Source: Syncephalis fuscata (taxonomy: Eukaryota > Zoopagomycota > Zoopagomycetes > Zoopagales > Piptocephalidaceae). From it: a DNA stretch of 64,000 bases. Below are positions 11,125 to 23,454 of this stretch, piece after piece (position 1 is the first letter of the stretch; the number at the start of each line of letters is the position of its first letter). The notes beneath the pieces were generated by a model. It saw only the letters and a program-made list of their open reading frames with translations. It was not told where the DNA came from and did not search any database. The DNA is taken from positions 408,435 to 472,434 of the forward strand of contig JAHLTZ010000022.1 in NCBI GenBank assembly GCA_025786725.1, read 5' to 3'. The position numbers and the translations under genes are program-made.

Positions 11125-13223
11125 TTATAGCTCTAGTGTCTCAACAGTAGGACAATAATCAACAGCCAGCCGCGAAAGACTATAGTTATTAAGTAAAATA
11201 ATATCATCGCCAACAAGCATCATATTGTTATTGACGCTGCAAGGCACTTGAAAGAGAATCTCGTTATTTTCCAAATCCAATCCAAACATGTGCCCTTGTC
11301 GAGTTTCACCAAACATTAACGATCCTAGTGGCTGTATTTGTGACGCTCCATCGATAAGACTTTTAAATTTCTCAATCAGTGTACCTTGAACTCGACATTG
11401 TGCTTGATCAGCTTTGGTTTTGTCGAATGTTTCCCGTAACTCTGTTGCATAACTATGATGGGCGTGATGGGGTGGGATATTTAGCATACCATCTAACGGG
11501 TACGCTTGAAGGCCACGTGTATTTACTATTAGAGTTGGGCTGTTCTCGTTATTGTCGTCTGTATTATCCGTTGAGTCAGAGTCTTCCAAAGGTGGCACCT
11601 TTGTGGTAAAACCATGTTGTGATGAGTTACAAGATAGACTATAGATGAAAATACCGTTACTTAGGCTATCTTCATGAACAATCGGTACAGTAGTAACAAT
11701 TAGTCGCGATAAAATCCCACTATACGTAGCATCGTACAATGTACCGGTTAATCGGACTATATCAGCACCATTACCAGGTGGTAAACTAATACGCGCTATG
11801 GGTGTTCCATCTTGCGCTGACCATATACAAAAGATACCGTTTACATGTGTAGTTACTACGTAGTTGGGATAGCGTGGATCAAAGTGAATGTAATAGGTGA
11901 TTTCGTTGCTCAACATTATAATCTTTAGTCGATTATCGGCCGGTTTTTGGTAATTGTAATAGAATATAAAGGGCCGAAATAGCTGATTACCCGCTTCAAT
12001 ACCGACTATGACTACTTGGAGGGAATCTTGCCATCGAATAGGCATAGCACCTTGAGTGCGCTCGAGTGATGTCGGTAAGGCACAAACCACCCAGGCGGAG
12101 AATCGAAAACCAGGCATTTCAAAAGTATCGATTTGATGCATTGATGTTCCAGTAAGCCCATAGATACAAATCTTTGTCCATCTGTCGCTTTCAATTTCAT
12201 CCTCTTTAACGGCCGTTACTAAAATGCGTGCTGTCCAGCTTAATTCCAACAGCTCTTCGCGTGAATTAGACACCAATGTTTGATTAAAAGGAATTCGAGC
12301 GGCCATTTGCCAACTTGGAAACGACCATACTAAAACCTCATAATTTGTCGCTGACGAAGTATAACCGCCACATGCTACAATGCCACTTTTTTCAGTTTCA
12401 TAATCAAATACAAGAAAATCAGTCAATCTTGGCTGAAATTCGATACTATCTGATGGTAAATCCCGAATATAACAAAGATACTGACGAATCGGATCTTGCT
12501 GTGGGTCATTAAACTCCAATGAGCATTGTATATCTGATTCCGAGTCTGTGTCATCTATATCGTCTTCCACTTCCATATCCTCCATGCTAAATGGTTCATC
12601 CTGAGCACCAATAGTATCTGAAATCACCTCTGGTTCAGTGAGTATAGCTATTGCCGCTTCATCTGCACCCGCGTTGGGTACTAATGCTTCAGTGATGACT
12701 GGATTTTGTTGAATACGGGCTGCTAAAATCCTATTTAATCGATCTTTCCTAGCCTTACGGTACACTTCTAGCTGTGTATTGATGCGTCGACCAAATTCTT
12801 TCCACCGGCCACGTGTTGTCAGTTCTTGTCGTAGCTGATCTCGCCAGGAAAACTTTGGTAGCGCACCATACCATAAACCATTACTCCAACGTGAAAAACG
12901 ATTTTGATATGCATGGAACCATAGTTTCTGTTCAGCGCATATTCTAATATTTATGTTGTCAGCTCTGTGCCATTGGTGTGCCAGCAATGTATGTCTGTAT
13001 TCAGCTTACCGATGAAACCGTTGGCAAGTACGGTCGAGTGCTAGTAACGTACTGGCATCTGGCTAGCAAATCGAAACACGCGCAATAGCACCTCATCTGG
13101 TGCTTTATGGTAAAAGAAGCGAGAATGCCCGTGGAAGTTAATTCCGATACTACTGTATTTACAGAAGATATCGATGTCATCATTGCTGGTATTAAAAAAA
13201 GGTATGTATATAATTACGCACAT
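11125..13223 (-). CDS. F-box protein with large C-terminal propeller-like region
   Basis: Probable substrate receptor of an SCF ubiquitin ligase. The N-terminal F-box reads APDEVLLRVFRFA, then PDASTLLALDRTCQRFHR, then after an intron ADNINIRICAEQKLW, which is the standard F-box layout ending in LW. The intron is 12965-13009 (45 nt, GTAAGC...CAG). The first two F-box halves lie in different frames with one base apparently missing at about 13062-13066. The remaining 600 residues include an acidic segment (EDDIDDTDSESD) and repeated beta-rich stretches of the WD or propeller sort, for example an FCIWSAQDGTPIARI strand pattern. The start is uncertain: the Met at 13223 is the first in the F-box frame, but a short upstream exon is possible. 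The target is unknown. Confidence 0.75.
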
Positions 13224-13477
13224 ATCAATCTATGACTCGTCATTGAATAGAACACAGTCACGTGATGTGAATTAAACAATTGTACCGTGCTGTATTGGCG
13301 CTAAAGCAATTATGTATAACCAATCAATTAGCAATAATTGCTATTAAGCATTGTTATAATTGATATAAAACGGTGTTTTTTAAATATGTAATATTAATAC
13401 AACGGAAATACAATTGTTCGTTAAATTGCATCATAGTTTATTTATTTTATTTACGATATCTTAATAAATCATTGGCA

Positions 13478-14771
13478 TTACCAATCATTGACCTGACATG
13501 CATTAACTGTTTTACTGTGTTTAGCACTGCGTCCACCTTGGTTTAAAGCAAAGTACCAATTATGTTTAGTGCAAATCAGCTCCTCGCCCATAACCGCTCC
13601 CTAACATACAAGATCAGCTATTGTTAATTAAGAACTTATGACTATCTATCTTACCCTAGTAGCCATATCTACACGTTTATGTGGACAGAATCGATCTGCT
13701 TCGTATATTTGACCAGAAGAGGTGCAAACACGAATACGCTGTCCATTAATTGCCTTTATTGTTGGAAATATTGGTTTTGTTGTCTGTACATCATAGCTAA
13801 CTTGTAGCTCTTTACTATTTCTTTCTTCTTTTTCATTCTCTGAAGAGGAAGATGATGATGACGATGATGATGAAGAAGAGGAAGAGGACGAAGAAGATTT
13901 ATCGGACTTCTTTTTCTCTTTTTCATCTTTTTAGATGCATTATATTCCATTACGATATCGGTTTCATTATTTACTTCTTTATCATTGAGTAAATCCATAG
14001 CCGATGTTGCTTCTTTAGCAGCTATTGCTTTCATTTGCTTTGATATTAAACTACGTTCTATTACCGTGATTAATATTTATATTTTTATTATTAATAATTC
14101 TACCTTTTTTTATCTTTTTCAATTGCTTCTTAATCTTTTTTGCATACTTTTTCATATTCATCTCATTCGATTGCCCTTGATAAATAGCAGCCATGGAACG
14201 TACTTTTTCCAAATCTACATCTGGTGTTTTCCCAACATTAATTGCTACTTTAAGTAAATCCTTAACAAGTGGCAGTAATGGGATTGCCTTTATACACATA
14301 AATGTTAATAAATGTATCAACAATAACAACAGCTTACATTCCAGCCATCCGATGATAGAGTGCGTAACTCGCCAATTGTATACAGTCGATTCTGCTCAAT
14401 AGTTGCAAGATCACTAGATATTTGTTCATTTGTCCAATAGTGTTCTTTGCCAATTTGTTCCAATAGCGTAGTAACCCGCTAATAAATTAAAACGTTAATT
14501 TTGGTTATTAATGTCACAATAATTACTACTGTATAATTTACCATTGTATCGGGCAGTGGCACTACATCGTCTAAGGGCCAAGAATAAATAGCTATTATTA
14601 GTAATGCAATAATATAGCTTACGTCGCCTCATTACCTGTAATATTGGCCGTGTTCGCCATTGGTGATGCCATAAAAGTACTACCGCTCGTATCGCGTACA
14701 TTAAGGTAGGTATCGAGTAAGGAAGCGGCACTAGCACCACCGCCATAGTATTTCTTTTTATGTTTCCCCAT
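13478..14771 (-). CDS. Rieske [2Fe-2S] domain protein with basic, Ser-rich middle
   Basis: Not previously obvious because it is split over several exons. It starts MGKHKKKYYGGGASAAS at 14771 and ends VNACQVNDW then TAA at 13478. The C-terminal part has a complete Rieske cluster motif: CPH in YEADRFCPHKRVD, then after an intron (donor at about 13651, acceptor just before GAVMGEEL) CTKH followed by NWYFAL. That is CxH...CxxH with 17 residues between, suitable for two Cys and two His iron ligands. The middle is highly basic (KKYAKKIKKQLKKIKK), followed by a run of about 17 serines and an acidic tail, suggesting a nuclear or nucleolar protein rather than a respiratory one. The frame breaks in an A-rich tract near 13910-13935, again one base short. 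Function unknown. Confidence 0.7.
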
Positions 14772-15029
14772 AACTATATACTATGGTAAACTATACAGTA
14801 TGGAACAAGAAAATAAAGTAAGGGAATAAAATGAGAAAATGGGGCAAAATGATGGATATGTTATATTCAAATCGCCACTATCTCTTTATAATCCGATATT
14901 ATTATACAAATCAAATGAACACAACACTCGTTAGTTTTCTTTTCCTTAGGAAGAAAAATGTTAATAATAATTATTAGCATTAAAAAGTAAAAGTTATTGA
15001 TTGTTTAGTTTCTGTGTCTAGTTAAATCC

Positions 15030-16522
15030 ATCTAAATGCAATAGTCATGGCATAAATCTGGCCGGAATTGCCGCTGGGAAACTGATTATTTTATGGAGTT
15101 GCTCCTGAGGCAACACTTGGCTCTTATCGCGTATTTGGTTGCAAAGGTCCAACTTCAACTTCGTTGGTGTTGCAAGCCTTAACAACTGCAGTACAATATG
15201 ATAAAATGGAAATTATTGTATTACCGGAAATTGCCATCGTAGATAAATACAGCATTGAACTGAGAGAAACAATAGAAGTTGCTGCGAGACAGGGTGTAAT
15301 TATGATTGTTGCAGCAACAACTAATAATTTCATGAATCAGCAATATTTTTCATACCAAGGTCTTTCTGTATTAAGCGTTGGTGGCGCCAGACAAGATTAT
15401 CGTCCAATGCATTGGTTTGAAGAAAAACAACCCGACGTCGTATTGAGTTTATGTCTTCATGTTCAGGCATGAGCTACAACTTTGGTAAGAAATGGACATT
15501 ATTCCTAGTAGTCATAAAGCACTTTGAATGAACGTTTTAACGGATTTAAAAAAGAAAGCATTGCACTTGTTTGGTATGATAGATCAAAAATGCCTGATTT
15601 GTTCGAGCGCGCTAAAGCAATAGGAATGACTGCGCTTATCATTGTAAACGATGCTACTAGAATGAGACAAAAATGTGATATACCTCTATTCGGTATCAGT
15701 GAAAGAGATGCTTTATTTATAATAGAAGGCTACAAGAATAAGCTTAAATACAAGTATATTTTTGCAGAAAAATATGGCTACATCGAGAATGGCAATGTTA
15801 CTGTCGATACGGCTGGACCGCAAAACAAACCATTCATACCACCTTTCTATCCTGACATATTGGCACCAAGCCATGAAATCTATACAGCTACTATTACGCA
15901 AAAACAAAACAAGCCTCATTTCAGCGATATATCTGCCGCTGTTGCCTATGTTGCCGGTGCAGCTGCACTGATAGCCGAAGCCAATCAATATAGTTCCATT
16001 GATATTGAATATATCAAGACTGCATTGCAAAACAACGCAGTTCCACTCAAAGACACCAGTACAGATTATTATGCTTCCGCCTTATATCAAGGTGCCGGCA
16101 TGCTTAATCTTAACAAACTAATAGACACTGAAGCCATCTACGTTTCTCCATCTTCGATTGATGTGGGAGTTACACATGCCAGTGTAGTGAATGTCCCAAT
16201 CCAGATTTCACCTTTATCTGCTACATTGTTATCGTATAAACTTTCACATATTCCAACTGCTGCAGTTTTAATGTCGAAACCTATTGGTAATATGTTCTCA
16301 AGGCCACCTGTAGCTGCAGTTGTTTCTTATCCACAATATATTAATTTACAACCAAATCAGATAGATGAGTTCACTATAACAATCAGTATGCCGATGAATA
16401 TATTAAAGGATGAAATATGGTTATATTCCGGATATATTGTCATCGATCCCAATCCGAGAATTAATGGATTACCATCGAACCGTGCTGTTTTTGTTCCGTA
16501 TTATGGAACAGTCTATGGCTAA
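15030..16522 (+). pseudogene. Degenerate subtilisin-like serine protease (S8) remnant
   Basis: Recognisable pieces of a secreted subtilase in order. The catalytic-His region reads SHGINLAGIAAG (family HGTHVAGIAAG). After a frame change comes GVAPEATLGSYRVFGCKG, then an oxyanion-hole-like AATTNNF, an inserted PA-like segment (15524 onward), and a catalytic-Ser region reading FSDISAAVAYVAGAAAL where functional enzymes have GTSMAxP. A C-terminal Fn3-like domain follows (SPSSIDVGVTHASVVNVPI). The catalytic Asp region and signal peptide are not found upstream, a frameshift lies near 15080, and a stop occurs at 15469-15471. Key residues around the Ser are eroded, which single-base errors cannot explain. 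I therefore call it a pseudogene, though a pseudoenzyme with unseen upstream exons is possible. Confidence 0.7.
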
Positions 16523-17566
16523 ACAACTTAGATACAGATCATGTTCAATGTTATTTTATTATTCTATTGGCAGTATTTTTTATAATAAACTAACTAGCAG
16601 ATCATATTAAAGTTGTCCATGGTTCTAGTTAGCTAGATTATTTAACATAGTGTATTTTCTGTCTAATAGATCCAATTTTAAATCGAAGAATCTTGAACCT
16701 CTGTTAGAAGCTAAATAAATGTAACAATCGCATAAAATGTTGTGCTATTTAACATTATTATACATCTTGTTTTTATTAGCAAATTTATTAACCATTCAAT
16801 ATGATTTGGAAGAAAATAATTACATTCAATAATATCCAATCTATTGAACATGATGATGGATAGTGAATGACATCAATCATCAAAATACTCATTATCGTAG
16901 ATTTATTATCCAATATGCATATATTCAGTATACATATATGTCATTTACATAGCCTATTCATACCATTATATTTGGATCACATTCTATTTATTACACTATA
17001 CTTTTATTGCCAATGTTTATGCATTTTTTAAATATTCATTCTTATTATATTATTTTATTAATTTATAATTGTATTTCAGTATCAATAGTAAAGTAAAGCC
17101 AACGATGCATCAAATCAAGAATGCAATTTACATAAACCAATTTCCAGTAATCATCGCATGACAGAGTAATGATTACAATACCAGCATCTGTTGCTTGAGA
17201 AAAGTTTACTATGTTCTATATTTAAGGCAGCATTACAAATATCCAATTTACTAAACTGGAAATGATAGACAATTATGCACAATACAAAACTATATACATA
17301 TACAATTTACGTATTGCCTTCGTAGTGCAATTTTCGTATATAAATAAATACTGATTAAATACACTGATACAAACTGCTGCACCGTCCCAACACATATCCA
17401 GTATTGTCGACCCCTCACAGTGTGCTCAGATACGTGTCACTTGTCTCCTTGTTCATGTTCGGAACTGTACTTATATTATAAACAGGCTTTTCTTATTTGA
17501 ATCCAAATATTGCTATTACTATTTGTTTTGTTTTTATCACTGCTGCTTTACTGTCTATTCTTTAGC
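16523..17566. other. Intergenic with a dispersed repeat segment
   Basis: AT-rich, no coding frame. About 16880-16925 carries a segment shared nearly verbatim with 31226-31268 (core ACTCATTATCGTAGATTTAT), so part of this gap belongs to a dispersed repeat. Confidence 0.45.
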
Positions 17567-18294
17567 ATGTCAGGTAAGTAAAGTATCTCATCTAGTTAGT
17601 TAAATAACAATGATTGTAAGCATCTTGTGCGCAAACAAGCGGGCTATCATTCTGTAATCGAGTGAACTACCGCGTACCAGTACCGAGTGGCGGCAATACC
17701 ACTAATGCGGCACAAGCCTATGATGACCGTGCTCGCAAGTACTATGACAATTTTACACAGTTACTTGATCAATTTGACTGCGATAATCGCTATTCATTTG
17801 AACGTAATTGCGATAATTGCCGAGATGCATACAAAGATTGGCTATGTGCTATGACTGTGCCGCAATGTCATCAAGGGGACAGTGCCGGTGATAGCTACGA
17901 CCCGAAAGATCCTAATCTGCTTGCAAGGCCGAAAGATAATGGACGTGCCTTGCCATCAACAGGTACTTGGACCGAAGTACTGCCATGTGTTGGGCTTTGC
18001 TACCGCGTTGTTCAAAGTTGTCCCGCCTATTTCCAGTTTGCATGTCCAAGTATTAGCCACAACAAAGCAAATAGCTATGGTGTGGATTTAAAGCAGTTAA
18101 CGCAGCCTGAAAGCAAACTATTGAATAATAATGCCGTTCAGTGCAATAACATTGGTATTGGCGAAGCATTAATGAAAAATAGCGGTGCTTGTTCGCATCG
18201 TATGGATACACGTACCACTTCAATGTCAACAGTGTTATTGTTATTATATTTTATTATGGGTACAATAGTACTGCCACTGTTTCCTTTATTCTAA
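17567..18294 (+). CDS. Mid1-like cysteine-rich surface protein, probably GPI-anchored
   Basis: Resembles the C-terminal Cys-rich domain of fungal Mid1 (regulator of the Cch1 stretch- or store-activated Ca2+ channel) and animal NALF/FAM155. Main exon 17663-18294 holds FERNCDNCRDAYKDWLCAMT, then VPQC, then LPCVGLCYRVVQSCPAYFQFACP, the spacing typical of that family. The C-terminus is a hydrophobic tail (STVLLLLYFIMGTIVLPLF) with no charged end, a good GPI-attachment signal. An upstream mini-exon ATGTCAG at 17567-17573 followed by GTAAGT joins in phase to give a start, but it is only seven bases. The preceding sequence also encodes a leucine-rich stretch, so the true 5' end and signal peptide may lie elsewhere. 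At about 212 residues it is far shorter than yeast Mid1, lacking the N-terminal half. The Mid1 identification is by motif only. Confidence 0.65.
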
Positions 18295-18410
18295 GCTGTA
18301 ATTTTGCATTATTATAAACTATTAATTTTTAAATATTTATTATACTTAATGTTGAATATATTTATAATTATAAACTGATTGCAATAAACTAATTGCCGTA
18401 TACACAGAGA

Positions 18411-21400
18411 CTAGGCAAGAATATGCGCTAGCTCTCTATCATCAATTTCTTGCTGGCGTTTGTGTATGAGTTCACACAAGTGCTCGTAGACCAGCCAGGG
18501 AAACGAGAGACGATCGCCGTATTCACCAGCCAATGCACGTTCCGATGGCTCATACGTCACGTAATACCAAGCCGACGCCTTACTACGAATTGCTTCTTGA
18601 ATATGTTCGGGAAAGGGAGCCTTTTTTGATACAGATGATGAAGTAGCAGCAGCAGTAGTAGCCGTGTTAATAGATGATCGGGCCATCAAGTCTTCAAGTC
18701 GTACATTAACAGCACCACCATTATTAGCTGGTTTCGCATCAATAATTGCACTTTCTAGTGGATCAGCCTCTGTAGCAACGGCTTCTTTAAATTCTTCCAT
18801 AAAGTTTCGTTTAAATCGAGCTTCAATACCACTAACAAGCTCCATGACTTGCTGACGCAAATGATAATCACGGCGTTGGAACGCATCTTGGAATTGAATG
18901 ACCCAGCCGCTAATCGCTTCCCATTCAGTAGCAATGCCAAACTGCTTCATCACCCCATCAATTGCTTGATCGTAGTCATGTTTTAGTATGCGTGCTTCTT
19001 TAAGAAATATTTCATAGCCATTAGCTAGCATTCGTTCATCGATTTGTGCATTGTCGTCCGGTTTAAACTCTTCAAGAGTAATTGCATCATAAATCTTGCC
19101 TAGTACTGTCTCAGAATGATACATTGGCTTATCAGACTTTTCCATAAAATGTGGATAACTACGTGGTCTTAATGCACGTTCAAACTCGGCTGGAACACCT
19201 GTTTTTGGGAAATCTACGGCAATTGAATGTAGCTGTGCAAGTCGAATACATGTGCCATGTCGTGCACCATTTGTTAATTGATCAGCCTGTGCAAGATGGG
19301 CATGGGCAATCATACCAAGATTGTCGTATAAAATATAATTGACAAAGAACTAATAATAAAATGAAATGATCAGTGTTAATAACGTTAATAGCCAATTTAT
19401 TCATTTTTACCCTTTTAATATCTCTAATATCAATATTCTCTTTGGTTGGTGAGGTTGGCGGTGTATTGTCCATGGGTTTAAAATCAGCTTCTGGTAATAA
19501 CTTTGGGTCCCAAATACATCTATTACATCAATAATCATAATAATAATAATTGTTAATACCATCTATTATATCTATTAAATATTTTAACTTACGTAAATTC
19601 ATCGCCATCTAAATCACCACCACTACATTGACTTGGTACATCGCGGTCACCCTTTTGACTAAATACAATAACGTTTTTTAAATGTCTTAATTCTGGCTTA
19701 TCAACTGCTGTTAGCAAACGAATATCGCCAGGATGGAAACATGGATTTCTTGTAACGGCACATGGACCAGTAGGTACGTAAGGCTTTTCATAAGCTGGAT
19801 GATCGTATTGAAGAAATATTTCGTGTGGTTCTAGGATATTAAATTCATCCATTACACCAAGTAGCATAACACTTTGTTCAATGGGTATTTTTGCCTTGCG
19901 TTTCAGTTCACGCAATTGGCAGGCCCGGAATACACGTAGTAGATTGGCTAGATACGTTTCATGTTTATCAAGTAGACCAGCCCGTAACATGGCCACCATA
20001 CGATTGACCGTTTCGTATTCATCGCCTGATTGTTGCAATAAACGAATGGCCGTCTCACGCTCGTTCATGGCCCGATTAATACGATCCATCATTTCCGTCA
20101 TACGATTAAGTATAACATTACCATCCACACCTAAACATGTAAGTAAAACAATAATCTGTCGATTAAGTGCACCAGCAGTGTAGTTTGCTACTCGAATGAC
20201 TTCAAGAGCCCGATGATCTGATTTAAATTTACACTGACTGTCACGATATTCAATACGTCGTAGTGTCGATGATAGTGGCGGATGTAGACTCAGTACACCT
20301 TTGCAGCCACCAAGTCTAAACTGGACTGCACTTGGTAGCTCTTTAAGGCCCATCTTTTCTTCAACGGCCCTAGCAATTGCTAATGACATACGACCAACAC
20401 CATCCGAGAATGTATAAGCGCCATCAGTAGTAATAATATCGGGAATACGCTTTAGCTCTTTAGGTTCTAGTTCAATAGTCATTCTTGTACTAGAGAAACA
20501 CTGGCCCATACGTGCGGCTAGCTTGCCAATAATCTTATAGTCTGAAAAGTCACCCATCCATTCACGGATTTGATCGGCAGTAATGCCATTATCGCCTTGT
20601 TTAGATGCAATAAACCAGCAGCCATATTCTCTTAGCTGAGAGGATGAAAAGGCCAGAAACTCATAGTGTCGTCCACCTACAAGTATGCCACGTACTAAAA
20701 TACTGAATAAACGTCGAAATAGCATATCATGGGTTTTTTCTGCGCCACGAATACCGAATAGTGACTCATCCAAAAATTGGATACGTAATAGTCGATCAGC
20801 ATGTTGAGCAAATGACCTGACTACGCGATTTGACGTCTCCACCATCGGTTCAAGTACGTACATTTTTGTTGGTGTGACAACAACTTTAGGAATGGCCACA
20901 CAATAATCCGGTAATGCTGTACGGTTTGTATGTTCACTAATAATACGACCGGCACCTTCAATCCACGTATCTGTTGGCGTATCAGCTTCATATTCGTCGT
21001 CATCTGCATTATAAGGATCCTCATCTGATTTCAATCGACTAATTTCACGTTCAAGCAGCTCATTTATATTATCGGTATCGCGCATTCTATGGACAAGATT
21101 ACGTAAAGCATGTTCAGCAACGCCGTTATCAACATTATTAGCCAATAAGTTTAAAAACTCTTCATCAATAGCATGTTCCGATAAACGTCGTTGTGTAATA
21201 TACTGTTGAAGCCGATACTGTACGGGAAATGACTTGGCACCTAGTGTAGCCAACTTGGACTGGCTAATCTTCTTCCATGGATATTCAAATGGATCATAGG
21301 TGACGTTTAGATCGAGTTGCGTATAAAACGATAATGTTTCCTCAGCTCTAGTACCATTTCTTGACATTGCTGTATCAGTTGTTGTTTTGTCGTTATTTTT

Positions 21401-23454
21401 AACAGTGGCTGGAATGCCTTGTAAAGGATTCATACGCGCATCTTCATTATCAGCCAAATGACGAAGTCCAAATATCTGCGCATTCTTTAGCGTATTAAGA
21501 AATGTTTGACCATCTGATCGTCGATTTGATCCAAAATTAAACTGAAGCCGATAATCTAACCAGAACCAAACAGCACCAATCCTCTGTCTTCATCATGCGG
21601 CAATACTTCAAATGGCTCAGTTTTTGAAGATTGAGGCACTGGCTGCATTCTAATATGCACTACACGTTGCCAGGCATTGTCGCGATTGTAGGTGCCTTCT
21701 TTGTTCGTGCTTGTACTTTCAACACGCTTCTCCAGCCGTTCGACCAATGGTGGCCGTGTTAATTTTAGTAACAACGTAACACTTTGTGGTGGATCTGCAT
21801 CATCGCGCATATTACGTATAGTCTGATCGTTACGTTGAATACGGAACCAACAAGGTGCATCTTTACACCGTAGTTCCATTCTAAAGTCTATGCCATCAAA
21901 TGTAAACTCCAGCTGTACTCGGCCTTTGTTTGGATCAATGGCCATTCGAACACTGCCATCCGGCTCCCAACACGATAGATAGACACCACGACGCGGCTCA
22001 GATCCCAGTTCTAACGAGTCAGCTGTAAATCGCTGCCATCCTATGCCGCTACCTTCTTGTCGTTGATTGTTCGGCAATTGCTCTTGTGGTGGCTGAGTAA
22101 GAAAGCGTGGCAGCAATACTTCTCTCGAAGCACATTCTTCGTCAATCCTACGATGCTCGTCAATTTCTTGATCGCTCATCGCATTGACCCATACTGAACT
22201 GTTGCAAATACTTATACTTAGTGCTTCTGTTCGCTCAATCAATTTTCGAATTATAGTATGAGGGTTTGGACTTATAGGCATATAACAAATGGCACCTCGA
22301 CCCGTATGTCTACTAGCACTTGTATGACCGCCGGTATTTGTCTTAAGATCAAGACGAGCACTATAGAGATTACCAAATTCGCTAAATACTTTGACTATGT
22401 CTTGTAAATTGGCTTGTTCTGGAACACCTCGCAGTGAAATAAGTAAACAGCGCGGCATTCTTACAGTTGTTCTTGTAGATGGAGGCGAATAAGCTGATTG
22501 TTCTGGTCGAGAAGAATAGGAATTACGGCCATTTCTTCTATCGGTGTTATGTTCTGAGCGTCTTGAAAAACGTCTTTCTTCTTCCTGGTTAAGCTGTTGT
22601 CGATATCTATCTATCATATCGCTAAATAATTGATCATTTTATTACATTTAATTAGCACTATTAACGAAAATAATAAACACACCAACTTACAAGCTTATTT
22701 CTGGCGGCTGATTGTCAATTTGTTTGCCATGTTCATCGCTATCATTTATCTGTCTCTCTTGGTGCATTTGACGGAATACAGTTGAAACGCGCGCAATTCG
22801 CCTTGTTTGATTATTGGGTGCAGGTGGACTGCGAACATTATTGCGAATTGTTGCCTCATTGTTGGATTGTTGATTATCGTCTTCGTCTTGAGAAGATGAT
22901 CCATACTGATTTGATCGAATTATTGGTGATCGAGGCTGATCTCTTCTAACAAAACTAATATCCTGTTGGGCATTATAAATATTATTATTGTATATTGGCG
23001 CGCGATTCTCGCCATTCAATCGATCTAGTCTCTCGTCGTATTGAGTGTCATTATGTGAATTATGGCGTTCTCTGTTATACTCTGCTGGCTCGTCATATAG
23101 TCGAGACTGATAATCGTAACTGGCGTTGTTGTTCGAATTAGCTTGCGTAGAATTGAAGCCATTTCGTGGTCTAGTAGCTTGTATTTGTCGAGGGTCAGTC
23201 TGCCGTACAGGCATACCGTCGACCCATATAGTTGTAGAGCCATAGCCAGACGTTGGCCTTGGGTTGCTGCTAGATTCGGCGTGCCGACCATTTACATTGA
23301 AAGATGCTGGTGGCGATGAAGGTTGCGCACGACGCGCTGTTCCGTCACGGCGACAGCTAGGCAGCTGGTCGACAGTTTTACCAAGCTGCGCTGCGAGCAT
23401 TTCACGAAGATCATCGTCGTCTGATGAGCTATCAAAAATATCTGGTAAATCCAT
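18411..23454 (-). CDS. RNA-dependent RNA polymerase (RNAi/quelling type) with RRM
   Basis: Makes dsRNA for RNA silencing. Exons: 22691-23454, then 19593-22621 (broken once), 19411-19519 and 18411-19349, with GT-AG introns and matching phases. Residues 1-250 are disordered, rich in Asn, Arg and Ser. An RRM-like fold follows (RCLLISLRGVP...IVKVFSEFGNLYSARLD). The catalytic core shows YTFSDGVGRMS, VQFRLGGCKGVL, then the metal-binding hallmark QCSGGDLDGDEF continuing TCIWDPKLL, and FFVNYILYDNLGMIAHAH in the last exon. One base appears missing at about 21580-21590, where the frame passes into WLDYRLQFNFGSNRR. The total is roughly 1,600 residues. An upstream Met at 23532 in frame is possible, but 23454 opens the acidic MDLPDIFDSSSDDDD typical of a cytosolic N-terminus. 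Identification is firm. Confidence 0.93.

Noticed and set aside
13041-13223. Tiny 12-nt intron to repair the F-box frame
   Set aside because: The candidate GTACGTTACTAG is too short to be spliced; a missing base is simpler.
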